From Immersiella caudata (taxonomy: Eukaryota; Ascomycota; Sordariomycetes; Sordariales; Lasiosphaeriaceae): a DNA stretch of 64,000 nucleotides. Below the pieces are notes generated by a model, which searched no databases, had not been told where the DNA came from, and saw only the letters and a program-made list of their open reading frames with translations. The stretch is from positions 7,316,001-7,380,000 of the forward strand of contig JAULSU010000001.1 of NCBI GenBank assembly GCA_030512335.1. The letters run 5' to 3'. Of this stretch, positions 44,872 through 56,920 are shown in pieces (position 1 is the first letter of the stretch; every line of letters begins with the position of its first letter). The position numbers were made by a program, and so were the translations under genes.

Positions 44872-47800
44872 CGCGGTGGTTGCAGAGCAAAAGAATTGGT
44901 GCCGCAATTGGCGAGGGAAGCTGGGGGGGAGGGTAAAACGCGTAGAACGCTCGGCTCCACGTGGAAAGGGGCGTCGTGGTGTTGGCAAAAACGGAAAAGC
45001 CGGCCCACGCAAAGACCAGACGCGGCGTGGCTGCAAGGAAAACACGAAGAGCGACACGTGAGTGTCAGTGGGCGCGGATAGCAAGCGATATCAGACCCGG
45101 GAGGTGCAAAAAGAGGGAAATTGGGCGTCCTAGTGCAGTTGTGGGCGACGCATGGAAATGCATCCAGCGATCGCGAGCAAACGACGCCGTGAGCAAGAAG
45201 AACACGAGAGCAAATGGTGCGGCGTACTAGAAGTGGTGGTCGAGGTGAGAAACAAACTGAACGTGCAGGCCCCGATTCGGTTGGACACAGACACAAACAG
45301 GGGTGGGGGGGTTGCGGTCTCAATGCGAGGATGGAGGGGGAAAAGGGAGAATTGGAAGGGGAAATGGGATTGGAGGGGAGAGGCTAGGCTAAGGTATTTA
45401 AGAGAGGGAGGCTGGGGGGCTTTGAATGGGCGCTCCTCCTCGACCATGGATTGTTTGAACTACCTTATTGAGAGCTATAGGCCGGATAGCTTGCCAAACC
45501 CGCCAAAGGAAAGCTCAAGATGGCTACAGCAACCAGGCTATCATGCTTCATGATACTTGGTATTGTCGTCGGAGATGATAGCCTGGGTTTTCAGTTCTGC
45601 CTTTCTGTCCTGCCAGACGAAGTGCACATCAGTCGGGGTTGTGTTGTTTTGCGGCCGACCCCTGGCGTTGTGCCAATCATGTTTTGAGGTTGAAAGCTAC
45701 GGCGGCCCAGGCCGGGTGTGGACCAGAGGGGTCTCCCTTGGATGAGATTGGAGAGCCGAGGGGGAGGGGAAGGCACGGGGGGGCAAGTTGGGATCTTAGA
45801 CACCTCACCTCATCCTCACCAGGTCGACCCCAAGCCCAGGTCAGGGAGGCGCGGGAACCGCCGCCCGGCAGACACCCCCAGGTTGACATCCACCTGTTAC
45901 ATCTCAGGGGTACTACAACGTAGAGCAAGTTGCAGACCACACTTATTGTCTTCAGGCGTCTTCCATAACTCTCGTTTTGGCTTGCTCGCATGGCGATTGC
46001 TCCATTGTCACGTCATTGTCCCTCTTGGGCTATCTGGTAAGGTCCAAAACAGTGTGAAGAGCACCCTCAAATTCCTACTAGTGCGATTAGACTACGGGAG
46101 AAATGAGTACGGTACCTTGGCGAGCAACCTCGTACCCGTCGAAAGCACATAGTCCTGGAGACTCTCCGGCGCTCGCGCGTTCCACAAAACCGGAGGTCAC
46201 GCCGTTCAAGTTACTGAAGATGCCTAGGAGTCCTATCAGCCCCCTTTTTCGAGCCACCACTCACCTGCTAGCAGATAGGAGTCGGAGGTCTCGGGTACAA
46301 ATTCACCTCGTACCTACACTACCACCCCCAACCTGCCTCTCCTACTCGCAGCCTTTGCGGCGTCATCTTCTGTGGCAAGCTCTGACAGTGCGCGTTTGCA
46401 TTCACCGACGGCTGTTCATCAACATCCATCCATGACACGCAGCAGTCATTTTCATGTACTCTGACTTCAAGCCCATCTCCTGTGTGTTCACAGAGTTGGA
46501 GGGTTTGAAGCAACCCCACAGGCAACACTTGACGTGGGGGGACTGGAAGCAAACGGCGAGATGATCAATTCAGTTTTGCACCTCGTATCGACCCCCGGTG
46601 AGGATCATCTCCTTTGAGGATGTTTCACTTTTGCTTAGTACGCATTAGCATATGTGTTCATGCCTAGGAAGTGAAGCTATCATGACATTTGATGCGCCCC
46701 CGAGCCTCGCTCGCACCGGTTCTATCTCAACCCTAGCAAGTCCATGCCACAACCAATATATTTACCGGGGAGGGTCTTTCCAACTGTCATCAAGTCCACT
46801 GCGCTCTCTTTCTGCGTCGACCTTTCGAATCGAGTGCGATTTGGGCTGATTCGGCCGCTTGGAAGATCCATAGAACGATGACAGCAAAATTGGGCGAAGA
46901 CTCTCACTGAAGCGCCCGTTGTATCTACTTACCGATGGTACCGAGATCAAAACAATTCCACTATGGGCGCGGTGCCTTTCGAGGGTGTGAGTGAGCGAAA
47001 AGCAGCCTTGGAGTGGTCACTGGGGGCCAAAGTTAGCCAAAGCATAAATGATCCAGCGCAGCCGGTCAGGTGCAATCCGAGAAACCGACCCTCCCGGATC
47101 ATTTCCAGTCTTAAACGGCGCTGGCGGGCCTGAGTTTGGCCAGCTTGGATCTTAGGCTGCTTGCCAGTGCCCGGAAGACACGGCGGTCTGAACGTGAGAC
47201 TAGAACAGGAGAACCATGGGTCGGGTATCATGCAAAGGTGGGCACACGGCACTCACCCTTACCGCGACATCGAGCCATCGCCTCTAACTGCCTGGTGGGA
47301 CTGATAGCCAGTGAGAAACAGGGCAATCACTGCGTCCTCACTGCTGCAAGCCTGAGTAGTACTGACATGCAGTGAGTCAAATACTTCATAACAGCCGGGG
47401 GCCAGTGATGCCTTCTTCCTCGTATCAGCGCTCGTAGAGATCCAAGTCATCCATAGATCTGCATTAACGTTCCATAACGCAGTGATAGTTTCATCAGACG
47501 CATCACAGTCAACGGCTCCAATCGACCGACCACTACCAGTACTACAAGTACTACTGTGATGAAGCTAGACAAAGGCTCAAACATCGTGGGTGGCTCAGAA
47601 GCAGAACTTGCAGCTCACTGGCAGGCTGAAGGGGAATCCTAGAGGAGGTTTTATACTTCCGAGCATCGGCGCATGTCCATAACGTGATCCGATGTCGGTA
47701 TGCCAACAGGGTAAGAACGGTGCTGGGTACATACCTACGCAGATATGTATCGCCAGCCAGTCTGAGCCTGTCGCCAGTGTTGTTAGGCAGTCACGGTGCA

Positions 47801-49054
47801 CATAGCGGTTGAATCTGGCAGGAACGAGCACGGGCGGGTGTGGCATCTTCAAGAGCCTTCAGCCTCAGGCTCCAGTAACGACGAGAAGTCTATTCCGGGT
47901 CTTGGGCTCACTGGAGGCTAAGTGTCAGTGACGCACCTGCCGCCTCTCAGGGCCCAGGAGCTGCAGTGCTACTAGAACTACTAGTAGGTATACTATACTT
48001 CAAGTTCAACTCGACCTTTGACCTCGAGCACTGCAATAGCAGAACTAGCACCACGGCACTCAGGCTCAGCCTGGCGAAACATGCTAGCCGAGGCCCGCTG
48101 GGTACATCTTGCTAACCCTCCATCAAGGCACCGTTACTCAACCATCGAGAAACCGTCAGAAAACCATAATCTGAAAATTGTCGTTGGCTCGCTCACCCCC
48201 GTAGAAAACCTGTCAGCCAACCAGAGGATAACTGCAACTCCAGGCGATACATCTTCAGGTTCGAGAGTCTTTATGACAACATTATCAAGAGGCCAAGTCA
48301 AGAGTCAAAGTGCGGCAACCGGAAGCCGCCGAAGTTTTTGGTTTCCATATTTTCTTCGCTTTCTTTTTATTGCCTCCGAGTCGGCCTAAAGCCCTGGCGG
48401 CCAAACGCAGCTGTGAACTCCCCTAGCTGCGCTCTGCGAGGCCCAAAGCTGAAAAATGCCGAGATCTCGTGTTCAGGCCACCCAACAAGCTCGAGGAGGA
48501 AGCATAGATACCTACCGACTTCGTTGCGGACAGGTGTCTGAGCTAGACGGGACGTCTTGTACAGTGTGTTTGAGCTTCATAACCGAACAGTGGTTGAATG
48601 AAAGCTTAACTCCCGAATATGACGCTGGTCCGACACGGAGAGCCGTAATTCTTTTGTCAGGTGGATGTCATCTTTCAGGTTCATTTTGACGACCATGTGC
48701 CAGGATTGTGCCATGATTTGATCTTGCACATCTTTACACATTACAAGCAAGTTCTGACGCTGTCTAATGTCTACACCTGCTCTCTCTTGAGCAGTATATA
48801 TCCTGATATACCTCCATAGGGGCCCTTTTGTTTCGGGGCCTCCTAGGCATAACCACCACGCAAGGCTATGTAAAAACACAATGTCACGTCATAACGGCAT
48901 ACAAGCATGTCCCCCGAGTCCTTTGTATATCACCTGCTGGGCCTGGCCATTGGAGTAAAACAGTGGTATCAACTTTGTGCGCCATTTGAGTCCTGACTGG
49001 GCACGAGGCGGTTAAGGGGCGTGTTGTGATTTGCTGCCCGGACCAGCCGGTGAT
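44872..49054. other. 4.2 kb interval: ASH1 promoter, otherwise no supported gene
   Basis: The left 600 bases are C/T-rich on the ASH1 coding strand and contain a TTAAATA box (complement of 45395-45401), about 525 bp before the start codon. The rest, up to the 3' end of the Zn2Cys6 gene, holds only short overlapping frames. A short inverted repeat around AGTACTACAAGTACTACT lies at about 47538-47556. Confidence 0.5.
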
Positions 49055-50917
49055 TTATTCTTTTGCGGCACTGCCTCCTCTCGGCACTGCTGTGCCAACA
49101 GCCGGGAGGCCGGACGTCCTCGCTTCAGCTTGTGCCGTCGCAATTGATGCCATGTGGCTGAGGATGTCTTGCTGCCCTTGTCTGTCCTGCTGTAACTGTG
49201 ACAGCCGGTACTGGGAATGCGGCTGCCCTTGCATGTATCGTTCCTCCGCCATCTCAGTTCTAGAGCTATCTGGCCTAGTATCGTTTGGGACCGCCGGCAT
49301 CGGCGTAAAATTCGCCGAGTGTCGCCCACCGCTGAGCTCCCGAAGCGCTCGCGCACCCTCAGCGACCTCTACCTCTGGCGTCTGTCGATGGTCGTCCTCG
49401 ACTTCAGTGGTCGGTGCTGGTTGAGGCACCGTAGAGTGCTTCGTGCCGCCCCCGCGGACGAAGGCAACCTCTTCTTCGGTAAGCGACCTCCAACTACACT
49501 TGGCATGCTTGCGCGTGCAACCCTGGCACGCGGTGAGATTCTTGATGCAAGGCATGCGCAACCGGCGGCATCGGTCACACGGCGGGGTTATCTCGTCGCC
49601 TTTGGGGAGCTTGTCGATGCGCGCACAGATCAGCGGAACCAGCGGTGCTGTTTCCGTGCCGCCAGATGGGCTTCCGCGGTCTGAGCTGGTTGTGCCACGG
49701 GCGACTTCGAGGGGAGTCGTCGGATTGGTGGTGGTAGTATCTGGCGGTTGGATTGGGGATGGCCGGCTCGTGGGAGTTGGCGTTGGCTGACCGGTAGATA
49801 TCGGCGCCATATTCCTGCGCCGTGATGGTTCGGATGGAGTGGGGAGAGATGGTGTTGCGATTGTGGGAAGCCCAGAACCGAGAAACTGCTGGAGAAGGTC
49901 TGAATGGAGGTCGTAGGCTGGGTTCGGGAGGCTGGAGCGCATGTTCTGCGGCTGGTTAACAGCCTGGAAGCCTGGGCTACTGCTGCTGCTGTTGCCACCG
50001 CCCGGCAGGGAGTGGGTTTGTTGCTGTGAACGGCGTGACATGATGGCGGCCCTCCGCCCGCTCAGGTGATAATTGAGCTGGCGGGCTTTGCGGGCAACCT
50101 CATCGGCCTGCTTGATGAGAGCCTGCACGCCCGGGTCAAGAATCTCAAGCGTGGCAATCTCCGCGTCCTCGTCCTCCTCCAGGGGCTTTTCGGGCACGAG
50201 GGCGAAACGATCGACCGCACCGGACATTATCAAGCGCCAGTCGTCCTCGGTGATCTCCACATGGGTGCTCTTCATCACGAAGTGGCAAACGCGGCGACCG
50301 TCAGGAGCTGTCGTCAGGGTGAAGTCGTTGGGGTTGGATTTGGCAAAGTTGACGATCTCGAGCCAGTTGGGATTCCAGCTTGGCAGGGCGCGAGAATCCT
50401 GAAAGGGGCTCTGGGGGGAAACCGCGGGTGATACGGTGATTCCCCCCTCAAAGAAGGCCTCCATCGCGCGAACTAGCCGTGGCCCAGTGAGTTTTGCGCC
50501 GAGATTTACAGCTAGGCTCTCATGCCGGTTCAAAACACCTCATCACCAAGTCAGCCTTGGTGCACACCGAGGGGGTTTTCTGCGCTTACCTTCGTAGTCA
50601 TTGATCAGCGAGAGGACGTTTGAAAAGGTCTCGCTATCTCCCGATACAAGAGGAAGCTTGTTGGCGTTAGCTTTTGAGAGATAGTTGATAACGGCCCCAT
50701 TGCCTGAGACTAGGGAGTAAGCATCGAGTGACAACGGTTGGCTGCAGCGCAACTAGACAGGGGCATAGTGCGAGCGAGACGGTGCAACCAACGTACCAGA
50801 CTGCGGCGGCGGAGGCTGCGGGATGCGGTCAGAGTGGCCGTCATCGGCTTCACGTTTACGTTTGCGAAGGTCCGGAGGGGCAGCATCCGCGGGGCTGCCA
50901 ACATGTGTTCCGGGCAT
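49055..50917 (-). CDS. Uncharacterised protein with an internal Zn2Cys6-type cluster
   Basis: I predict exons 50797-50917, 50590-50709 and 49055-50538, giving 574 residues. The conserved N-terminal part (about 40-240) includes SGNGAVINYLSKANANKLPL and the acidic EEDEDAEIATLEI, then a helical segment. A Ser/Pro/Thr-rich linker follows. The cluster at 401-428 reads CDRCRRLRMPC, then CQGCTRKHAKC, with spacing C-x2-C-x6-C-x6-C-x2-C-x6-C. This fits the fungal binuclear zinc cluster and suggests DNA binding, but the cluster lies two-thirds of the way along the chain, not at the N-terminus, and no fungal-specific transcription factor middle domain is visible. The C-terminus is Gln-rich. The ATG at 50917 is the first in frame; KRKRE near residue 20 could be a nuclear localisation signal. 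It is divergently arranged with LSM7. The function is unknown. Confidence 0.85.
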
Positions 50918-52446
50918 CGTTTCCTTCGCGGGACGGTGGAGTGGCAACGCTAAATTATGGCTCTCCGGGCTGCTTCCGTGTCGCGTGCGCTGCGTCGAGC
51001 CTGCGTCCGCACGGAGCGCAGAGAGAGAAACTCTGTACAGGCAGCCGTGGCTGAGCGGCCTTGGTGGGCCAAACGGCCGGACGTCGGAACCAAGGTGAAC
51101 GCAGAGGGCGAGGATGAAATGGTGGAGGGAGAGGAGCCGCGGCGGAGAGCGGAACGATCCAGATGAGGCTCGTGGCCCCGAGTCAGCGATCGATCAATTG
51201 CCCAATCGCGTGCCACCGCGGCGGACAGCAGGGTTGCTGGTCGGACCCTCCCAATTGGCTGGGGAGCGTGAATCTCAGAAACTTGCCAGAGGCGGCTGGT
51301 CGATCTCAAAGCTGTTCCGCCGCGGGAAAAGTCTCAGCGCGCGGAACAGATCGCGGACCTTCCAAGTTGAAGAGGAGGGGGATGATGCGACGGCACCAGT
51401 TGCACAGACAACGCGCGCCATATACCCGCACTGGAGACCGGCACAGCGGAGCTCAAATACGGGAGTGGGAGTCGGAGGCAATCGCCTTGGGCCAATTCCA
51501 AGTGGTGTGTGCAGGGGGAGAGTGCGAAAGGTACCCGTTTCGACACTGGACTGCTCGGTCGTGGGTCACCCTTGGCTCTTGGCCTTAGGTTGTTTGGCAG
51601 ACAACATCGGCTGCAAGAGCAAATGCACCGCGTTCCCGGCTTTACACCCCATTGATTCCTCCAACACTACACAATTCCAGGCGACTGCACAGTGTCCGAG
51701 TGTAGCACGCCCGCGTGTCGTCGAGGCGATCTCCGGGCTAACTTTGGAGGTTCCCCGCGCCTGGTTTGGCTCGGGCAGGGGACCGGGTGGCTGCCGGGGG
51801 GAAGCAGATGCCAGATGACATGGCCTCCAAGAACCACATGCTACATGCAGAGTCTGAGCTTATCGCGGTTGATTGCCGCTTGCAGAACGCTCGTTGCTGG
51901 TATCTGCAAGTCGTTTATGTGGCACATGGCGATTTATTGCGGCCCCTACTTGCGGTGCGCGTTGTAGGGCATCAACTACGTGCTGCTGAGGTGTCTCCTC
52001 TCCCACCTTCCAACAGAGGTCCACGCTCTCACAGGACTGGCAAGACATGACCCTGAGAAGCACTACCTTTGAGAGGCCAGGATGAATTTGCTATTGCGCT
52101 TCCAGATAGACCCATGCGACCAAAACGGACGCTAGCCAGCAGTACGTACGTCACAAAGTAAATAAACGAAAACTTCGAGAACGATGACGGGGATCATCCG
52201 TTCCTCTCCAACGTTTCCACCCCTGGCCCAGTTGACAGCGGGTCTGGCACGGGCCACTCCACCCACCGCCTCCAATGCGGGGTGGCTCAATCCCACTCAG
52301 AATTCCCAGCCCACGCCAAATTCTTGAGCCACGCGCAGCACAGCGGTAGGTACACGGAACACGCCGCCCCACATCAGCTCACCTCCCACCATCCTGCGGA
52401 ACGCACAGTCGGACTTTTCGCACCTCCCAATCACATTAATCGAGCC
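50918..52446. promoter_or_regulatory. 1.5 kb divergent promoter region
   Basis: This region separates the leftward Zn2Cys6 gene from the rightward LSM7 gene, so it should hold both promoters. Frames open across it (for example 51114-51818) have no domain. A TGGCTGAGCGG at about 51048-51058 looks like a tRNA A-box but has no partner B-box. The last 100 bases before LSM7 are C-rich with CACCTCCCA and CACATTAA, consistent with a start region. Confidence 0.4.
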
Positions 52447-52979
52447 ATGGCCGACCGGGGTGGATATCGCGGACGAGGCGGACCCCGCGGCGGCGGGCGC
52501 GGGGGAGGTGGACGCGGCGGCTCTTCAGGGGCGTCAGGACAAGGCGGAAGTGGACAGCAGGCGGAGCGGCCGAAAAAAGAGAACATCTTGGATCTCAAGA
52601 AGTACATGGATCAGCGGATAACGGTCAAGTTCAACGGAGGGCGTGAGGGTAAGTGGTCGGCACGTGGATCCTCCAGATGGAGGTAGTGTCACTGCCTTAC
52701 TGACCTTGGCGGACAGTCACCGGTGTCCTCAAGGGGTACGACGCGCTGATGAACCTGGTGCTGGATGAAGTGCAAGAGGCGCTCAGGGGTATGGTTCAAA
52801 TCTTGTTCACTTTGTGTTGCGGGCCGGACTACTAATTCAGGGCTGCAGACGATGAGGGAAACGAGACAACACGATCGTTGGGCCTCGTTGTGGTGCGAGG
52901 CACGCTGTTGGTGGTCATCAGCCCCGTCGACGGGAGTGAAGCCATAGCGAATCCCTTCGTACAAGAAAGTGACGACTGA
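52447..52979 (+). CDS. lsm7: LSm7, subunit of the Lsm1-7 and Lsm2-8 rings
   Basis: I predict exons 52447-52648, 52717-52788 and 52849-52979, giving 134 residues. The Sm fold is clear: Sm1 as ITVKFNGGREVTGVLKGYD, then LMNLVLDE, and Sm2 as LGLVVVRGTLLVVISP, with the RG signature at the RNA-binding loop. In the cytoplasm the Lsm1-7 ring binds the 3' ends of deadenylated mRNA and promotes decapping; in the nucleus the Lsm2-8 ring binds the U6 snRNA 3' end. The first 45 residues are an RGG-rich extension that yeast Lsm7 lacks and that could add RNA binding or be arginine-methylated. It converges with PAN3, another mRNA decay factor, across 0.9 kb. Confidence 0.95.
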
Positions 52980-53880
52980 GCAGAGCTACGGAAATCAGCG
53001 GAGAAGGAATACGAAGACGTCTCGCAAGCCGTGTCAGGGCCGCTTGGCACAAGGGTGTCAGCAGATCTTCCAGTTCAAGCTCAGACCTGAACGATTTGAC
53101 GAGGGGCTCTACGAAATATGGCCTTCCGATATTATGTGGATGATGTCGCGATAGCGACAGTTCTTAAAGAGTTTCGCCGTCAAGCGGCGCACTGGAAAGC
53201 ACAATCTACAGGGAGGGCAGGATGTTGAGATGGTGTGAATTTTATCCGTCTAACTCCGCTTGGCCATCGTTCAGTCCGCGCTTGTTTATCCTCCCTACAC
53301 TTCATCGCTGATGGGCGCTCGGGCACTGTTCGCCACCCCTTTACCACAAGCCCAGAGTGTTGATACAGCTCTGAACCAGTGATATCAAGAGCAGCTCGCT
53401 GCGTCCCGGCCACAAATCAAGGTATACTCCAAGCCGTGTGTTGGTGCCCCCGTCAACCAGAACATGTTTTGACCAGCGGAACACGTGAATCACCGCAGTG
53501 TCGGTCTTCTTCATTCCCGGAGCTTGGGTTGGCGGTTCTGGTTTGGCGCACTGACCGCTGTGCGGCTCATGTCTAACTGAGATTCGGGTACTGGACGGTG
53601 CCATGGCTGGGCTCAGCGAGTCCAAGCTCCAGTCTTCCAGTTACTCCGGCACCTCGAAACTGTCCCTCCGAGGGCGGTCCGATAGGTTAACTGGTTCTGA
53701 GCCTTTCATGCTCTCGAGACTTGTGGTTCCCTCCAACATCGCCGCGCCCTTTCAACTATGTCAGGGGTGTCTCCAAACCACTTTGCCCACCCCCCTACGC
53801 CCCAACATCCCAAATTTCCCTTGACATCTTGGTCCCTATACCTACCTCTTCCTCTTGGGAAGTGCGTCCAGGGCTGGCCA
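52980..53880. other. 0.9 kb convergent gap between LSM7 and PAN3
   Basis: Both genes end here, so the gap should hold the two 3' UTRs and polyadenylation signals. I see no gene, repeat or strong structure. Confidence 0.6.
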
Positions 53881-56264
53881 TTAGGGTGCGCCGGAGGTCT
53901 TTGAATGTTTCTGAAGCTCGTTGAACGAACGCTCCAGCATGTTCTTGAGTTCACGGTAGCTGATAATCAGCGAGGACTGGTTATCTGGACTAGTCAACGG
54001 AACCAACTCCTCGATGCCGGCGTCAAGTTTGTTAATACATGTTAGCATATGGCCCAACGAAACGTAGGCTTTGCCGTCTTTGTCAACTTGGTGAAAGACG
54101 TAGTCGCGAAAGAGCTTCAGTGAATATCGATCCCCAGTTTCTGACCAATTGAGCAGGCAAGGGTGATCATTTATGGCGTGGAGCTTTGACAGGATCCGAG
54201 CCAGGCGTCCGTTCTCGAGTTCTCTAGAGAGGTGGAACTTGGTGTCATCCGATTCCTGCAGTGCGAGGTCGAAGAACTTTGTCATCTGGAAAGCAATCCC
54301 GCCAATGAAGTGTTCGATACTCTTCGAGTCATCCACGGCAGAAGGATTGATGAGCCATGCGATAGCCTCCTTGAGACTCTGTGAATATTTGGAGCTGAGC
54401 GACTCCAACGCCGTCTGGACATTCAGGTGAGACGGCAACTGATTGGTTGCCAAGGAGAGCATGAGCTTGCCGAATTTGACCAGGTCTTCTTGCTGTAATT
54501 CTTGCAGCGGTTTTTGAGCCCCCGACTCAAACTGTACCACGTCCAGGATGGAGCAGGCTGCCAGCCTTATTCGCTTTCCGTCAACGATAATCTTGCTGAG
54601 TTCTAGGCAGCGAGCTGCCAAGTTGTTGGAATGAATGGCCTTCAGGGCGGTCGTAATCTGGCATATATAGCCCCAAAGGGTTTCCTCCGAGATGGAGCCC
54701 GTTTTGAAACGAGGGCCGGCGGAGCTCTGCTGGAAGTGTAACTCTTGCAGTGATTTCGACAGCGGGTGATAGTCGTACGCGAAGATCAACGAGCTGTCAC
54801 CAAACTCTCGGGACGTGAAGATCTCATGCACGGTCACAATGCATGCGTTCTTGATCCGTTTCCATTCCTTCATAACGGTTTGGATGGCGTGCTCGTTAGT
54901 CAGCCGATAACCTGAATTCTGGGTTAGCGAGGTTGGACTCAGGAAGATGACGCGCCGAATCGCACCTTCGAGTCGCCGTAAGGCGTAGAGTCTCCCATTT
55001 TTACTGTTCTTAGCCTTGTACAGCCAGCTCTGATAGTTGAAACAAGTTGTGCTCTTTCGATGGTTGGTATCTAAAGGAACCAAACTGTGATAGCGTTCGA
55101 GCTGGGGTAGCATATTTCCTGTCAAACGTCAGCACCCTCGGGTTTGGAACCCGTACATTGAGACATACCTGGTATCATCTGCTGCGCTGCAAATGACTTC
55201 TTTTGCAGCTCCTCCCGAAGGTCCTTGGACAAGAAAAAGTCATAGGTAGCCCGCTGCCACGGCTGCAGGTCTCCACGGTATCCATCAGTAGGCTGGTACA
55301 GGTGGTAGTTTGGCGGCTGAATAGGGCCAGCCGAGTACGTCTGAGAGTAGAACGCTGATCCAGATCCTGAGATGTTGTTAGGATCGGCAGCGTAGGGGTT
55401 ATACTGGCTGTTGGCGGGTAGCTGCTGGCCCAAAGGGTTCATGGTTGTAAATGGGTCGGTGTAGAGGCCACCATTTTCCTGCACACCATTACCTGAAGTC
55501 TGTCCTGAAAGTTAGCTTGGAAGGGGGTGCTTGTGTTGAGCGATGAGAGATTACCGGGTTCCCGACATCGTAGTTTGCAGGAGTAAATTCTCGGGCTGAG
55601 CCAGGATGGAACATGACCGTCTCAGCATTCTGCTGGGGGAGATTGGGCGTGGCTGCGTTGCGTCATCAGATTGAGAAGAGCATTGAGGTCGTGAGACAAC
55701 TTACTGCTGGCCGCCCGAGGTGTGAACGGCGCAGCGCTTGCCGCCTGCGAAGAAAAGGTTGATTTTTTAGATCCCTGCTGCTGGATGGATGGGGTGAACG
55801 ACGGCGACTCGACGTTGAATGACTTCTTGGGGCCACTGGGAGAGAGTTAGGTGCCGCTTTCAAAGACTATTTCCTTGGGGATGCATAAGACCACGGGTCC
55901 ATCCGGTGGCGGTTGGTCCCAGGTTCGACCTTTCCAAATCAAAGGCTAACGAGGAAACAGGTGGACCCAGCCTGATGCTCTGGGGGCTGCAGCACACTTA
56001 CAAATCGGCCTGGGATGAGTTCTTGTTGCTATTGTTATCGTGATTGAACGTGCAACCTTGGTCCTCATAGCGGCAATGGCCATATATAAGTACATTGCGG
56101 CAAAGGGTCTCCTTGTTTTCTGCAAAGGTCACAGACCGTAAGCCAGCGTCCTGGCAGCTGGGAGTTGCGCAGGGGTTAGATGGGTACGAACCACGAGCCT
56201 TGGACCTCGGCGACCCAACCTGCCGGCGGAGGTCGTTCGAGGACGAGTATCGAGCCGCAGCCAT
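53881..56264 (-). CDS. pan3: PAN3, regulatory subunit of the PAN2-PAN3 deadenylase
   Basis: PAN3 recruits the PAN2 nuclease to mRNA poly(A) tails. I predict exons 56002-56264, 55705-55835, 55555-55652, 55169-55499 and 53881-55118, giving 686 residues. A CCCH zinc finger near the N-terminus has C55, C64, C71 and H75 (spacing C-x8-C-x6-C-x3-H), which binds poly(A). A disordered linker with Gln, Asn and Pro follows; in the family it carries the PAM2 motif that binds Pab1. The pseudokinase domain runs from MLPQLERYHSLVPL, with NHRKSTTCFNYQSWLYKA and ALRRLEG, and shows no HRD or DFG catalytic motifs, as expected. A coiled coil and the C-terminal knob (HVGHML-like VSLGHMLTCINKLDAG, ending ELKNMLERSF) mediate dimerisation and PAN2 binding. 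It is divergent from the UBX gene. Confidence 0.95.
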
Positions 56265-56920
56265 CGTGGGCGAACGGCGGGGTCAGATGCGGTGTCCCTG
56301 GACTGTGACTGGCTCTACAACTTCTGCGACGGCCACAATGTCAGCGCAAACCTCAGGAGCGCAATAAAAGAGCTGGAGTGAGTTGGATTAATTGGAGTCC
56401 CCATTGCGGGCGCTGCAACGACGCGTCCCTACGCCCAAGGGCGGGACCTGAGGGGAAGTCCACGAGGGGATGGTTTGGGCGGGGAGGTCGGTGGGCTCAC
56501 TCTGCTCTCGGGTTTCTGTCCCATGATTTGACCTGGACGGGCGATAAGGCACCCATGAGATGTTGTTGAGAGTTTGATTCAATCGCACTATCCGCCGTGG
56601 ATAAAGAGGGATCGCGTCGGCGAAGGGTCTGCGCTGCCCGTCCACGGTCTACAACTCGAGATCTCAGGAAGCGCTGAAAGAACCAAGGTCGGACACGCGC
56701 TAATGCGTTGCCGTCCTCAGCCTCGAGATGCACGGACCAGTTATTACCCACTTTCTCAGACGACGCAAACAGTGAGGACCCTTGTCGATGCAATAATCGG
56801 CTAGGTACATTGAGGCCCCCACTGCCTAGGTACATACCGGATAGGGACACGCTGACCTCATAGTGTCAACCCCCAACAGTCTCGGTTCGTGGAAACAACA
56901 AGACATCGTGACACAGCGCC
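56265..56920. promoter_or_regulatory. 656 bp divergent promoter of PAN3 and the UBX gene
   Basis: The interval separates two divergently transcribed genes. CTAGGTACAT occurs twice in direct orientation at 56801-56810 and 56826-56835, 25 bp apart and about 86-120 bp before the UBX start codon. Each is a half of the TACCTAGGTA-type palindrome found elsewhere in the window. They may be factor sites or repeat remnants. A short A-rich CAACAAGACATC lies just before the ATG. Confidence 0.5.

Noticed and set aside
44123..45061. 312-codon + strand frame over ASH1 exon 1
   Set aside because: Antisense shadow of the low-complexity, GC-rich ASH1 N-terminal coding sequence.
51037..51110. tRNA-like A-box (TGGCTGAGCGG) on the + strand
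   Set aside because: No GGTTCGANTCC-type B-box follows at the right distance and no acceptor stem can be paired.
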